Notes under the pieces: generated by a model
The model's input: the letters and a program-made list of their open reading frames with translations, nothing else
What the model was told of the DNA's origin: nothing
Databases searched by the model: none
Source of the DNA: Phanerodontia chrysosporium
Lineage: Eukaryota; Basidiomycota; Agaricomycetes; Polyporales; Phanerochaetaceae
Direction: 5' to 3'
Assembly (NCBI GenBank): GCA_001910725.1
Contig: MJGA01000025.1
Coordinates: forward strand, 124,001 to 188,000
Length of the DNA stretch: 64,000 nt
Translations under genes and position numbers: made by a program
Shown here: positions 24,390-34,882 of the stretch, one piece after another
How the letters are laid out: each line of letters begins with the position of its first letter
Position numbering within the stretch: the first letter of the stretch is position 1

Positions 24390-25489
24390 ATGTGTGTCGG
24401 CTTCTGGTCACTTGAGCATCCAGACTACGCACTGTAGGTGGCCTGCCGGCCCCTTGCTGCTGGATCCGCTGACGCACGGGCCCCTGCACGCAGCATCCTC
24501 TGTGCGAACAGAGACGAGTTCCTTGCGCGCCCGACGACGCCCGCCCACTGGCACCACTTCGAGGCGGGCGCTGAGCAGCCGGGCGGGAACGTGCTCTCGG
24601 GGCGCGACCTCCGCGCGGGCGGGACCTGGCTCGGCGTGAACCACGCCGGGCGCGTCGCATTTCTGTGCGTCACACGCAACCGTCCATCGCCGCCGCCGTC
24701 TGACCCGCCTACTGCACGCACAGCACGAACATTACCGAGGAGTACGCCACGTACGCCTCCTCGCGCGGCGAGCTCGCGCGCGACTTCCTGCTTCCCGACC
24801 GCGGCCCCGCCGAGCGCCTCGCCGCGCACGTCGCACACGTCGCGCGCGAAGGGCGTGCCTACGCGGGCTTCAACCTCCTTCTGCTCGCCCCGCGCGCGGG
24901 CCCACCCGGGCTCACGTACGACGCCGCGTACGTCACGAACCACGGCGGCGGGGGCGCATCGCCGCGCGCGCGCTCAGCGACGACGAGCGCCGCTGCGGCG
25001 GCCTCTCCAACGGCGTCGACGGTGCGGGCGCGGACGCGTGGCCCAAGGTGCGCACCGGCTCCGCGCTCTTCCTGCGCGTCCTGCAGGCCGCCGCCGCGCC
25101 CGAGACGAGCGAGGACGCGCTCGCGGAGCGCCTCTTCGAGCTGCTGACGTGCGTACACGCCTCCCCGCCGTGCCCCTCCCCCCCGCTGGCCCCCGTGTGC
25201 TGACGCCGCCGCCCCGCCCCACAGCTGGCGCAGCGACAGCGCGCCGCGCGCGCGCGCGGAGCTGCGGAACACGATCCAGATCGAGCCGCTCCCAATACAG
25301 GGCGCGCTGTACGGCACGCGCCTCTCGACCGTCGTCCTCGTGCGCCGCGACGGCGCCGCAACGTTCTACGAGCGGGACGTCTGGGTGCTCAATGCGCACG
25401 GCCAGCCGACCCGCGGGGACCCCGCGGCGCAGCGCGTCTTCCGCTTCCGCGTGGACACGGCGGAAGCGGAAGCGGCCCAGGCAGACTGA
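24390..25489 (+). CDS. TANGO2: TANGO2 / NRDE family protein
   Basis: Spliced exons 24390-24433, 24494-24664, 24724 to about 25150, and about 25226-25489. The N-terminus MCVGFWSLEHPDYALILCAN runs into the family motif NRDEFLARPT, then GGTWLGVNHAGRVAFLTNIT, GFNLLLLAPR, TYDAAYVTNHGGGG, and RCGGLSNGVDG. The NRDE motif lies just after the predicted first beta strand, as in TANGO2 proteins, which are linked to Golgi organisation and lipid or heme handling; the biochemical activity is unsettled. The frame shifts by one missing base in the G run at about 24948-24953, after which ARALSDDERRCGG is in the next frame. An intron with GT...AG ends near the 3' end restores LTWRSDSAPRAR. Intron 1 falls directly before the NRDE region. 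Confidence 0.88.
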
Positions 25490-27260
25490 ACACATAACGA
25501 CGACCCGTTTCACATAACAACCCGCGCCCCTCGCGCGACTGCCGACGGGCCGACACAGTGTGCGTTTGTGTGCCCCCCACAGGCTTCGAAGAGACACAAC
25601 CCATGCTGGCACGCCGGAGAGTGGCGAGGATCGCCATCGTCGGCGTCGTGTGCCACTCTGGGAGACGGGAGGATCTCCTGTGCTTACCAACGAGCTGAGC
25701 TGGCTCCGTGGTCTTCGTCATATACCATAGAACTGCCATACAAGCTCACAAGGGGCTCCTCGCCGTGATGCACCTCGTCCTGCGCCAGCCCCGCCTCCTG
25801 CTGATGTCCACAGCGGCATCCGTGATGGGTGGCGGCAATCACGGGTCCCGTGGTACGGGTGAAGTCATGGCATGGGGCCTAATATGCGGTTAGCCTCCGT
25901 CACATTGCTGTCTGTAGATCCGAACGTGCTCTCTTTCTGCCGATGAGCAAAGTGTCCAGGGGATCCGCATTACGGGAGGGACGTGATGTAGTGAGGATCT
26001 GATTGAGTGCCCGTTGGCACTGGGGCAGCCAGCACTGGCGCAGCATGACCTCAGCAATGCGGTTTAGCACCGGGGAGAGGCTCCGTCTGATTCTCGTGCA
26101 AGAAACCGTCTAGAGAATGTATGATGGATATTCGGGACAGCTTCTAATCCAAAGCGAGGGCTCATAAGTTGTCCTTGGAAAAGAGAGAGCCACATCGAGC
26201 TACAGAAATACGCAGCTACAATAGGGTTAGAGACTCGAGAGACGAGCGAGAGGATGACGAGCCTACGTGATTCAAAGGTCCTTTCGTGGCGTTTCGCAAC
26301 GCCTGTCGCAACGTGGATAGGATCCCTATGAGTTGGAAGACAGCTCGGAACAACTTTGGCCTCTGCCAAGGATCTCCGTGGAAGGCACGGCCACCATCAA
26401 AGGCGGGTCAGATGGCACCTATGACAGTGTATGCAGAAGCATCTCGGGGAGTCTCCTGGCGATGGCTGCGTAATATCCTGGATATTGCACGACGGGCTAT
26501 CCAAGGCTCTCAGGACCCCGGGAGGCTCGAGGCCATCATCATACTAACCCGGCACGCTCGACACTGGTACGCACGTCTGGGGATGGTATGCAAACACCCT
26601 GACGGCGTCCCAGACACGGACAATTGGGGCTCGCAGCAGGGAGCACCCCGCTCTGCACCGCCCCTGCTGCCGCCTCGCAGCCCCGGACCGCAGGAGGCAG
26701 CCCAGAAAGTGCACGCGTGCTCGCACACTCGCAGGGCCGCTGCGATGGGCATCTGAAACGGCGGATGGCACGCATCGCGCGTCCGGACGAGCACGCCGAG
26801 CTTTTCAGCATGAAGGGCTCGCGCAGCGCAGATGGCCCTCGCTCACCCTGCCGGGGGACCCAGGCGGCAAGGGCCGCCTCCACTGGCCTGAGCTCCTTCC
26901 CGGGAGGCGCGTCAATGCGTTAGATGGACTATGGCGGTACCTGGGGGCGGTGCTTGCAGTCCTGCTGCGGCCTGGACTGTCGGATATCGAGGTGATTACA
27001 CTTAGAGTTCTATACGAGACCGTACCCAATTCAGAACGCCGCTAGAGGTAATCACTCGCAGCCTGTTGCTCGAGCAAGCCGCCAGTTGAATATGCTCACC
27101 GGCTGAATTCGCAGACTTTTGTGCAAGTCAATCCCACCAGGCAACAAAAGCGAGGAAGCCTAATATCACTAGAGCGCTAGGCGATGCTGGCGACATGCGA
27201 TGATATGCAACAGTGATTCGGGCGTAGGAGCACGGTACGAGGCAAGCGGGACTGCGGAGG
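25490..27260. other. Intergenic, no gene seen
   Basis: About 1.8 kb between the TANGO2 and Kre9-like genes. Small frames of up to about 156 codons occur in both directions without motifs or splice support. No repeat, RNA gene or transposon end was recognised. Confidence 0.45.
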
Positions 27261-27919
27261 CTAGTTGATTACGAACGACGGGCTCTTGTTGCCCGAATCT
27301 CCCATCACTACCAGCATAGTTCAGTCTCTGTGCAGCGCGAGAGAAACGCGCCTGGGTGGGGGGACTCACAGACGATGATGTAGTCGTTCCCGGGGCTGAC
27401 GTACGGCACTTTGACCTGGACCTTGCCAGCGCGGATGTCGAAGCCGTCGGCAAGAGGGTGTGCTGCAGAGGCCGGGTCCTCATGGGTCAGATACGGAGGA
27501 TGCGCAGTACGCACCGACGTCCAGGTGCTCGTCCGTGCCATCCTCGACATGCCCGAGCAGGATCCTGCCCCGGGGGTTCGTGACGTCCGCCGGTGGGTTG
27601 CTCGTGTCCCTAAACGCAATCAGCACGGCCGCAATGGCGCCACGACAGGCCACAGGCCGACGAACCAGGTCACCGTCGCGGTCGTGCCTGCCACCCAAAC
27701 CGTCTGCGCGTCCGGGCTCGTGATCGCAGGGCTCCAGACGTCGCGCGCCCGCAGCACCGCGCTGCTGTTCCCGCCCGGCCCGCGAGCAACAAGGAAGCTG
27801 TCGGCGCCGTAGCTACCGTAGAAGGCGCGAGAGGTGTTGTTGCCTGAGTTGCCAGTGTACAGTGCACCAGTGCCGCAGAGGGTCGCGAAGGCAAGCCCCA
27901 GAAAGCGCAGAGAAGGCAT
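27261..27919 (-). CDS. Secreted Kre9/KNH-domain protein
   Basis: Spliced model on the minus strand: exons 27666-27919, 27515-27609, 27370-27462 and 27261-27307; 162 residues, all phases consistent. A signal peptide (MPSLRFLGLAFATLCGTGAL) precedes a Ser/Gly/Asn-rich segment and a KNH domain: DVWSPAITSPDAQTVWVAG, TATVTWDTSNPPADVTNP, GRILLGHVEDG, AHPLADGFDIRAGKVQVKV, then SPGNDYIIVLMGDSGNKSP. This domain occurs in Ser-Thr-rich cell-wall proteins related to Kre9 and Knh1 of the beta-1,6-glucan pathway. No GPI attachment tail follows the domain, so the protein is probably secreted or wall-associated without an anchor. It is divergent from the F-box gene at 28200. Confidence 0.85.
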
Positions 27920-28199
27920 CGTCGGCGGCTCGAGAAACAGAAGAAGACCAGCAGAGTGATTTCAGTGTACGTGTGCAGTCGGATAGGGTTGGCCTGCAAC
28001 CGCAGAGAGGAGGACAGCAGAAGCGGCGGACAGTGGCTGAGCCGCCGCGCGGTGTGGCAACCGCGGGCGGAGTACTGAGCGGAGACCTTGCGGGTCGCGG
28101 AGTTTCGGGCGTTGCCGCCGCACGTCTGCGTCTTCGCTCGGCGAGTCGGGGTGCAGTATACTTCGAGCTTCAAAAGAACAGGATCCATACAACCGCGTG
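27920..28199. promoter_or_regulatory. Bidirectional promoter region
   Basis: 280 bp separate the start codons of the secreted KNH protein (minus) and the second F-box gene (plus). A TATA-like element (GTATACTT, about 28156) could serve the F-box gene. No other site was identified. Confidence 0.4.
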
Positions 28200-29388
28200 A
28201 TGAAGAAGGTGTGTACCGTCGTAATAGCTATGCTTGAGGCCTCTGATGGTACGGCTTTAAGCTACCAGCCGAACTCCTTGATACCGTCTTCGCCCAGTTC
28301 GACGTATCCCACCGAGACCGCAATCGTCAGGCCTGTCGTGCATCGAGCAGAAAGAGCCTGCGCTCCTGCTCTTTGGTCTGTCGCGACTGGACCCCCTTCG
28401 CACAATCACGTCTTTTCCGCGATGTGCTCTACGTCCTTGAAGCGGACCTTGACGACGAAGATTTGGGAGATGTTCCGTTCGACGTCGACACAGAACTCGA
28501 GGCCATCTATGCATTCTTTGACACACACCGCGACCTTGCAGCATGTGTCAGAAACCTTGGAATCACAGTTTCTCCCGTTCTTCGTGACGAATGCTGGTTT
28601 CTCCCACCGGAGACGCATCAGCTCGAGTCTACCCTCCTTTGCAACCTCCTCAGCATCACGCCTCGTGTGGAATGCCTTGATCTCCAGGATATCGTCTTAA
28701 AGCCATCTTTCCGACCTCTCGAACGACCGAGATTTGCTCTGAAAGTACTCAGGATCCTCATCACGGCGGATAACACGCGGTTCAGCGACATCCTCTGCCT
28801 GCTTAGTTACTTCACAGACATTGACTTCCTGGATCTCACAATCATCGAACCTTGCCGCCGCAATGACTTCCCAGAGCACCTGCTCCCTGCAGCCAATGAC
28901 CTCACTATCCACCGCCTCGCCTTCGAGAGCTCAACATGCGGGGCCCTCTGTCGTCACCTGGCGCAGTCGCGCTCAGCACGCACGCTGCATTCCCTGACCC
29001 TCACGCGTCTTTCCCTGTGCGACATGGCAGCGCTGGAATCCCTGCTCGATGCGACAAAGCCGAATCTGACACACCTCAGCCTCTCGTTCCTGGGTGTGCT
29101 GCAGGCCGAGCCCAGCAGCCCTCCCTGCCTCGACCTCGCACGCGCCCGCTCCCTCCAGTCGCTCGAGCTCTCCGTGTTGGCAAACAGAGATTCGTGGCAC
29201 GCCATCTGGCGCGCCCTCGCGACGCTCTCTGCGGCGCACAACCGCGCCCTTCGCGACGTGACGCTCGTGATGCGGCGGCCCGGGCGGTTTCCCGTGCAGG
29301 ATGCGTGGACGACCATACCCCAGGCTGCGCTGGACACGACGTACGCGACGCTCTGTGCGCTGCGTGAACAGGGTTCCTTCCAGCGCTT
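28200..29388 (+). pseudogene. F-box gene copy 2, 5' part, cut by a retrotransposon
   Basis: A 9-bp first exon (28200-28208, Met-Lys-Lys), intron 28209-28261 and a long exon from 28262 repeat the layout of the F-box gene at 1616-2910. The F-box (LPAELLDTVFAQFD, SLVCRDWTPFAQSRLFRD) and the leucine-rich body (HSLTLTRLSLCDMAALESLL) are intact. The frame runs into the left LTR after the codons for GSFQR at 29388. The missing C-terminus is found at 51683-51779. Joined across the insertion the frame would be 410 residues, against 412 for the paralogue. With the element in place the frame reads on into the LTR, replacing the conserved end. Substrate and role are unknown. Confidence 0.85.
29384..29388. 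repeat. Target-site duplication CGCTT, left copy
   Basis: Five bases immediately before the left outer LTR, repeated at 51678-51682 immediately after the right outer LTR. Five-base duplications are typical of Ty3/gypsy integration. Confidence 0.9.
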
Positions 29389-30082
29389 TGTCGCGGAGCG
29401 AAGGCTCAACGCTTCACAAGGGAGGACAGATGGGGAGGTCGACGTCGAGGCGCGGCGGAGCGAGTCGCGCAGCGACGAACACACTTGTTCAGCTGTCCGT
29501 ATTGACCAAGATACATTAGTATGCTATGCTACTATACAAACTGAGGCTTACCTGTCCGTATTGACCAAGAGGTCGAGATGACGGACAGGAGCGAGGGGAG
29601 CTACCCTTATATACTACAGTACTCTAGGGCAGGCTGTACGATTACCTAAGCTGATGGGCAGTGCTTGGCATAGCCAGCGAGGCTGTGACGCGGGCTGCGC
29701 GGCGAGGCTGTGCGGGGGCTATGTCACAAGGCTGTGTCAGCTGGCAGTGTCTCGAGGCTGCGTCGGGCCGAGGCTGTGTCATCAGGCTGATCAGCTCGGC
29801 GTGTCTCGGCGAGGGGAGTCATCAGGGATGACGGTGCCTCCTCGGCGATCTGGGGAACCGGTTGCAAGGCAGACCGGTGATCCGGGCAGTGTCTGAGCGC
29901 GCGGCGGGATGCGCTGGCGTCTAGGGGTGATGCGCCATCAGGGCGCTGGCGCTGCGTGGCCAGGCGCTGAGCGTGGGCGGCTAGGACTCCAGACGGCGCG
30001 AGGGCTGCTCGCCCGTTGGATTAATCGAGGAAAACAGCCAAAAATCGGCGAAAAATAGGGCAGCACCGTCACATCCGTGACA
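29389..30082 (-). repeat. Outer element 3' LTR
   Basis: 694 bp, by eye identical to 50984-51677. On the minus strand it has a TATA box (TATATAAG, plus coordinates 29606-29613) and a predicted transcript start about 34 bases further on. The U3 part carries several GAGGCTGTG-like repeats (29675-29790), and a 19-bp direct repeat lies at 29493-29511 and 29552-29570. Confidence 0.92.
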
Positions 30083-30094
30083 TTACCCCCCTCC
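30083..30094 (-). other. Polypurine tract of the outer element
   Basis: On the minus strand GGAGGGGGGTAA directly precedes the 3' LTR, as expected for the plus-strand DNA primer. The inner family ends its internal region with a similar GGGGGTAA. Confidence 0.7.
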
Positions 30095-30120
30095 GAAAAC
30101 CGAGCGTCCTCGCGAGGTCG

Positions 30121-33100
30121 TTAGAGGTGACGCCCCTCCTCCCAATCGAGATCGGCCTTGGCGCGATCAGAGGCAGAAAGGTGGGAGACGTCGACTTCGG
30201 TGACGAACGGGCGAAAAGAGGCAGCGAGGGCTTCGAAGGCGGTGGCAGCGAGCTTGCGGGGCGCTTCCGGATTTTCGCGATGGAATTTGTTGACCAGAGC
30301 TTTGGCGTGTTTGAGGTTGTCTGCCTTTTCCCACGTGTCGCCGGCTTGACCGTAGCCTTTCCAGCGGACCTTGTATTGCAGTTGTCGGCGGTATATGCGG
30401 CTGTCGAGGACTTTCTCGACGACGTATTCCTCTTCGCCGGCAACCTTGACAGGTTTGGGCGGCAGGGGCTTCTCAACGCCCTGATCGTGCCACGGGCTGA
30501 GGCGGTTGACATGGAAAACCGGGTGGATTTTCAGCCAGCTCGGGAGCTCGAGCCGATAGTCCAGATCGCCGATCTTTTCCAGAACCTTAAACGGACCCAG
30601 CTGGCGGGGGCCGAGCTTGGGCGAGGGCTGGTCGATGCTGAGGTCCTTCGTGCTGAGCCAAACCTGATCGCCGACCTTGAAGGAGTGGGCGCGTTTCTTC
30701 GCGGCCTCGTACTCTTCTTTCATGCGGGCTTTGGTTAGGCGCAGGGCAGCTTCGGCCTCTTTGCGGACGTGAGCCATGCGGTCTAGGCGCTCGTCGAGAG
30801 CGGGAACGTTGGTGTGTTTGCCGGCCGGGATCGTGAAGTCCGGTGTGTAGCCGTAAACAATCTCGAAGGGCGTGCGCTCGGTAGCACTGGACACGTGTGA
30901 GTTCAGGGTGAACTCGGCCATTGGGAGCCAATCGACCCAGTCGTCTTGGCGCTGGGAGACGAAGAGACGCAGGAATTTCTCGACTTCCTGGTTCTTGCGC
31001 TCGACCTTGCCGTTGCCTTCTGGGTGATATGCCGTGGTAAGACCAGTAGCGATGCCGAGGCGCTTGTACAGCGCTCGCATGTACTGGGCTGCAAACTGGG
31101 GTCCGCGATCGGAGAAGATCTTGCGTGGGAGGCCGTGGAGGCGGAAGATGTCCGTGTAGTGGACGTCGCCCATGCCGGCAGCGGTGATCGTCGAGTCGAC
31201 CGGCACAAGGTGGCACTGATCCGAATAGTGGTCCACGTAGACCGCGATCGAGTCTTTCTTGGTCTTAGCGTCGCGTGGGAGCTGCGTGATGAGATCTACG
31301 CCGACGTGTTCCCAGGGCCCTGAAGGGACATCGTGGGGCTGTAGGGTGGCCTTCGGATGCGGGGCGGACTTGTACCGTTGGCATTGATCACAGCCGAGCA
31401 CGTAGCGGCTAACATCGGCGGAGATGCGCGGCCACCAATAGTACCGAGAGACCAGTTCGAGGGTGGTGTGCTTCCCAGGGTGTCCGGCGGTCGGCGCGTC
31501 GTGGCAAGACTTGATGACGTCGTTGCGCAGCGCGGCACTGTTCGGGACATAAACCTTCCCATGGTAGTACAGGAGGCCGTTGTCCTCTTCCCATTCGAGG
31601 ACGCCGTTGCGCAGCTTGCGAGGCCCCTTGGTCCGGAGAGTCTGCAGGGCGTCTGCGACTTCCTTTTCCTTCTCGGAGCAGTCGCGAATGCGCTTCTCGA
31701 GGGGGGAGGGGTTTGCGAAGGCTGCCGTGGCGGCTATCTTAAACAGCTCAGGCTTCAGCACCACTTGCGAGCGGTTGTCTTCTTCGTCCGAGACGTGCAG
31801 CGAGGAGGGCCGGGAGAGCGGGTCGGCGAGGAGATGGGTCTTGCCGGGGCGGTGAATGATGCGGAAGTCGTACTCGGCGAGGTAGGAGGCCCACCGGGCT
31901 TGTCGCCGCGTGAGATTCTGCGCAGTCTTCCAATACTGGAGATTCTGATGATCGGTCCAGATCTCGAAAGGCTCCGGGAGACCTTCGAGGAACTGGCGCC
32001 AGTCCTTGAGAGCTTCGATGATTGCAAGCATCTCACGGTCCCAGATCTCGTAGTTCCGCTCGGCGGGGCTCATGGTTTGCGAGCGATACGCGATCGGATG
32101 CCAGAGACCATCTTCAGGGTTGCGTTGGGCTATGACTCCTCCGGTGGCGTAGCCAGAAGCGTCGGTCTCGACGCGAGTCGGCCGATCAATGCTCCACATG
32201 GCGAGCACGGGCTGAGTTGTGAAAGCGCGCTTGAGCGTCTCGAAGGCTTCCGCCTGTGCGGGACCCCAATTAAACGGAGTATCCTTCTTCGTCAGATCGT
32301 GCAGCGGGCGGCAGATCTTTGAGAAGTCCTTGATGAAACGGCGATAGAAGTTGGCGAACCTGACAAAGCCTCGTACATCTTTGAGGTTCTTCGGGGTCGG
32401 CCACTCGGCTACTGCCTTAACCTTGCCGGGGTCCATGCCGACTTGTCCCTCGCTGATGAGGAGCCCGAGATACTCGATCTCTGAGCGCTCGAACTCGCAC
32501 TTCTCGGGCCGAAGGTACAGATCGTATTTGGCGAGGCGTGCCAGTACCTCGTGAACAATCTTCCGATGTGAAGCGAGATCGTTCGACCAGATGAGAATGT
32601 CGTCGAGGTAAACTGCGACCTTGCTCTCAGCGATGAGGTCGGCGAAGATGTGGTTCATGAGGGCCTGGAACGTGGCAGGGCTGTTGCACAGGCCGAAGTA
32701 CATGACTCTGGGCTCGAAGAGGCCGCGGTTGGTGACGAAGGCGGCTTTCCACTCGTCACCTTCCTTAATCCGGACGTTGTTGTAGCCCCAACGGACGTCG
32801 AACTTGGTGAAGATCTTAGCGCCCTGGAGCTTCCCGATGATGTCGGAGGCGAGCGGAAGGGGATAGCGATTCTTCACAGTGATGTCGTTGAGCTTGCGGT
32901 AATCCTGAATGAACCGGAGCTTGCCGTCCTTTTTCTTGATAAAGAAGACAGGGGAAGCGATCGGAGACTTGCTGGGGACGATATAGCCCTTGGCGAGTGC
33001 ATCGTCGATGAACCGCTGTAGTTCTTCATTCTCGATCGGGGACATGGGATAAACCTTCGATTTGATCGAGGCCGGGGCGTCCGGGACGAGATCTATCGCG

Positions 33101-33161
33101 TGATCCCAGGGCTGATGCTTCGGAAGGCGGTGTGATTCCTCTTCAGAGAACACCTTCTTGT
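30121..33161 (-). CDS. pol: Outer element pol, 3' part: RT, RNase H, integrase, chromodomain
   Basis: 1013 codons remain in one open frame. Domains in order: reverse transcriptase (KGYIVPSKSPIASPVFFIKK, YRKLNDITVKNRYPLP, active-site YLDDILI near residue 185); RNase H (VETDASGYATGGVIAQ, IWTDHQNLQYW); integrase zinc finger (HDAPTAGHPGKH ... CDQCQ); catalytic core with its D, D and E in VGVDLITQL, FSDRGPQFAAQ and HPEGNGKVERKNQ; GPF-type C-terminal region; chromodomain (EEYVVEKVLDSR, YKVRWKGYGQAGDTWEKADN). The last residues are EEGRHL; there is no dUTPase, unlike the inner family. The frame is continuous with the protease part at 47752-48455 across the inner insertion, so only the nested element breaks it. 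Confidence 0.92.
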
Positions 33162-33166
33162 GTCGG
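33162..33166. repeat. Target-site duplication GTCGG, left copy
   Basis: Repeated at 47747-47751. It pairs LTR A (33167-33766) with LTR D (47147-47746) as the ends of the first inner insertion, which lies in the outer pol gene between protease and reverse transcriptase. Confidence 0.88.
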
Positions 33167-33766
33167 TGTCACAGTTTTTCGTCTTAACCCTTAGGGTTAG
33201 GGGCAGCAGGTGACAGAAGCGATTACTCCGAACTGTGACATGCAGAAGCGCTGGAGTGACAGCCCTAGGCTCGGGGCTGGTCACGTGATACGGCGGTCAC
33301 GTGATGCGCACACGTGCGGTATCCCAGGGTCACATGGTCGAAGGTCTAGAAGCAGGCAAGGGTCTGGAAGCGCCGAGACACTCCGGAATGGACTAGAAAG
33401 CCCTGGAGGTCTCTGGACAGGTCCGGACAGTGCTGGAACGTTCTGGAGGTTTCTGGGACATCGTAGGAACATTTAGGAACGTGTAGGAGAATGTAGGAAT
33501 GCCTGTAGGGCACTAGCCAATAGCGTAGTAGGTATTAGATAGCTAGGACCCTGAACACCGGTCCCTGGGGACCTGGTGCACATGTATATAAACCCTGAGG
33601 GCTGGGGGTGCCTCCCCAGCTTCAATCTCATCGCATCTCACCTCTCTAGCCTCTATACCTCGTCTTCAAGCCTGGCTACACCCTTTGTAGTCCAAGTAAA
33701 CCTTTGCCAGTGAGTATTGCTGGTTGGTTTGGTGTATAGGCGCTAGGGCAGCGCATTTTTGTGATA
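33167..33766 (+). repeat. Inner LTR A
   Basis: 600 bp, TGTCACAG...TGTGATA. It contains TTAGGGTTAGGG near its start (33191-33202), three CACGTG sites (33282, 33298, 33311), a TATA box TATATAAA (33585-33592) and a predicted transcript start AGCTTCAATCT (33618-33628). Confidence 0.93.
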
Positions 33767-33768
33767 GA

Positions 33769-33779
33769 AGATTGAAGCT
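33769..33779 (+). promoter_or_regulatory. Self-complementary primer-binding site (inner element)
   Basis: AGATTGAAGCT starts two bases after LTR A and is the exact reverse complement of AGCTTCAATCT at 33618-33628, 33 bases after the start of the TATA box. This is the Tf1/sushi self-priming layout, in which the first 11 or so bases of the transcript anneal to the primer site. The same pair exists for LTR C (site at 40842-40852). No tRNA 3'-end complement (TGG...) is found at this position. Confidence 0.75.
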
Positions 33780-34075
33780 AGCCAACCTACTCCACCTTTG
33801 GTGGCCTAGGTTATTGCTTTGGGTTCTGGGGGCTTGTTTGAACAAGTGCTTTTGCGCTTTGTTCAGTTTTCTGCCGATCCACAGGCGCAAGTGGGCACTA
33901 TAGTACCTTTTTAGGTACAGACAGGGGAACGTGGTGTAACCCACCTCAGAGGGCTTTGCCTGCGGACGAGTAACCCCTGTTGTAGTGCTGGACTAAGGGT
34001 GTAATACCCTGTCCAACCAGTTTTAGCTGTGTGGCGTGGAAACCCACAGTAATACCCCTTTCTCTTCGTTGAGGG

Positions 34076-34247
34076 TTGGCTGGCAGGAAAGCCTTGCGCT
34101 TTGCCTGTGTGGAGAAGTTTTCTGGCTTGTGTACACAGGCTGACCCGTGTTTACTAGTGCCTAAAGCTGCTAGGAACCGTTTTGTCCTTGCTAAGGACGA
34201 GAGCTCTGGCAAACCCTTGCTTGAGCGCATCAAGATCTCGAACCTTC
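34076..34247 (+). pseudogene. Inner ORF1, 5' fragment
   Basis: The first 57 codons (MAGRKALRFACVEKF ... LLERIKISNL) of the ORF seen whole at 41149-41961. It is cut by the second inner insertion at the CCTTC target. The leader 33767-34075 before it has no long frame in the plus direction. Confidence 0.85.
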
Positions 34248-34847
34248 TATCACAAAAATGCGCTGCCCTAGCGCCTATACACCAAACCAACCAGCAATAC
34301 TCACTGGCAAAGGTTTACTTGGACTACAAAGGGTGTAGCCAGGCTTGAAGACGAGGTATAGAGGCTAGAGAGGTGAGATGCGATGAGATTGAAGCTGGGG
34401 AGGCACCCCCAGCCCTCAGGGTTTATATACATGTGCACCAGGTCCCCAGGGACCGGTGTTCAGGGTCCTAGCTATCTAATACCTACTACGCTATTGGCTA
34501 GTGCCCTACAGGCATTCCTACATTCTCCTACACGTTCCTAAATGTTCCTACGATGTCCCAGAAACCTCCAGAACGTTCCAGCACTGTCCGGACCTGTCCA
34601 GAGACCTCCAGGGCTTTCTAGTCCATTCCGGAGTGTCTCGGCGCTTCCAGACCCTTGCCTGCTTCTAGACCTTCGACCATGTGACCCTGGGATACCGCAC
34701 GTGTGCGCATCACGTGACCGCCGTATCACGTGACCAGCCCCGAGCCTAGGGCTGTCACTCCAGCGCTTCTGCATGTCACAGTTCGGAGTAATCGCTTCTG
34801 TCACCTGCTGCCCCTAACCCTAAGGGTTAAGACGAAAAACTGTGACA
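34248..34847 (-). repeat. Inner LTR B (inverted)
   Basis: 600 bp, reverse complement of LTR A by eye throughout. It is the 3' LTR of the minus-oriented copy, preceded on that strand by a GGGGGTAA polypurine tract (34848-34860). Confidence 0.93.
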
Positions 34848-34882
34848 TTACCCCCAATTCTAGCTGAACCTCCTGGTGAAGC

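Noticed and set aside
29675..29800. CRISPR-like spaced repeats (GAGGCTGTG)
   Set aside because: Irregular, short, degenerate repeats inside a eukaryotic LTR promoter; no array structure.
29654..29896. 80-codon frame in the outer LTRs
   Set aside because: LTR promoter sequence with GAGGCTGTG repeats; not a gene.
31357..32322. 321-codon plus-strand frame
   Set aside because: Shadow of the outer pol gene on the opposite strand.
33115..33180. Split outer pol seen as two separate elements
   Set aside because: The frame joins exactly across GTCGG, so it is one gene interrupted by the inner complex.
33210..33476. 88-codon frame repeated in all inner LTRs
   Set aside because: It lies in U3 of the LTR, is repeated only because the LTRs are, and has no protein features.
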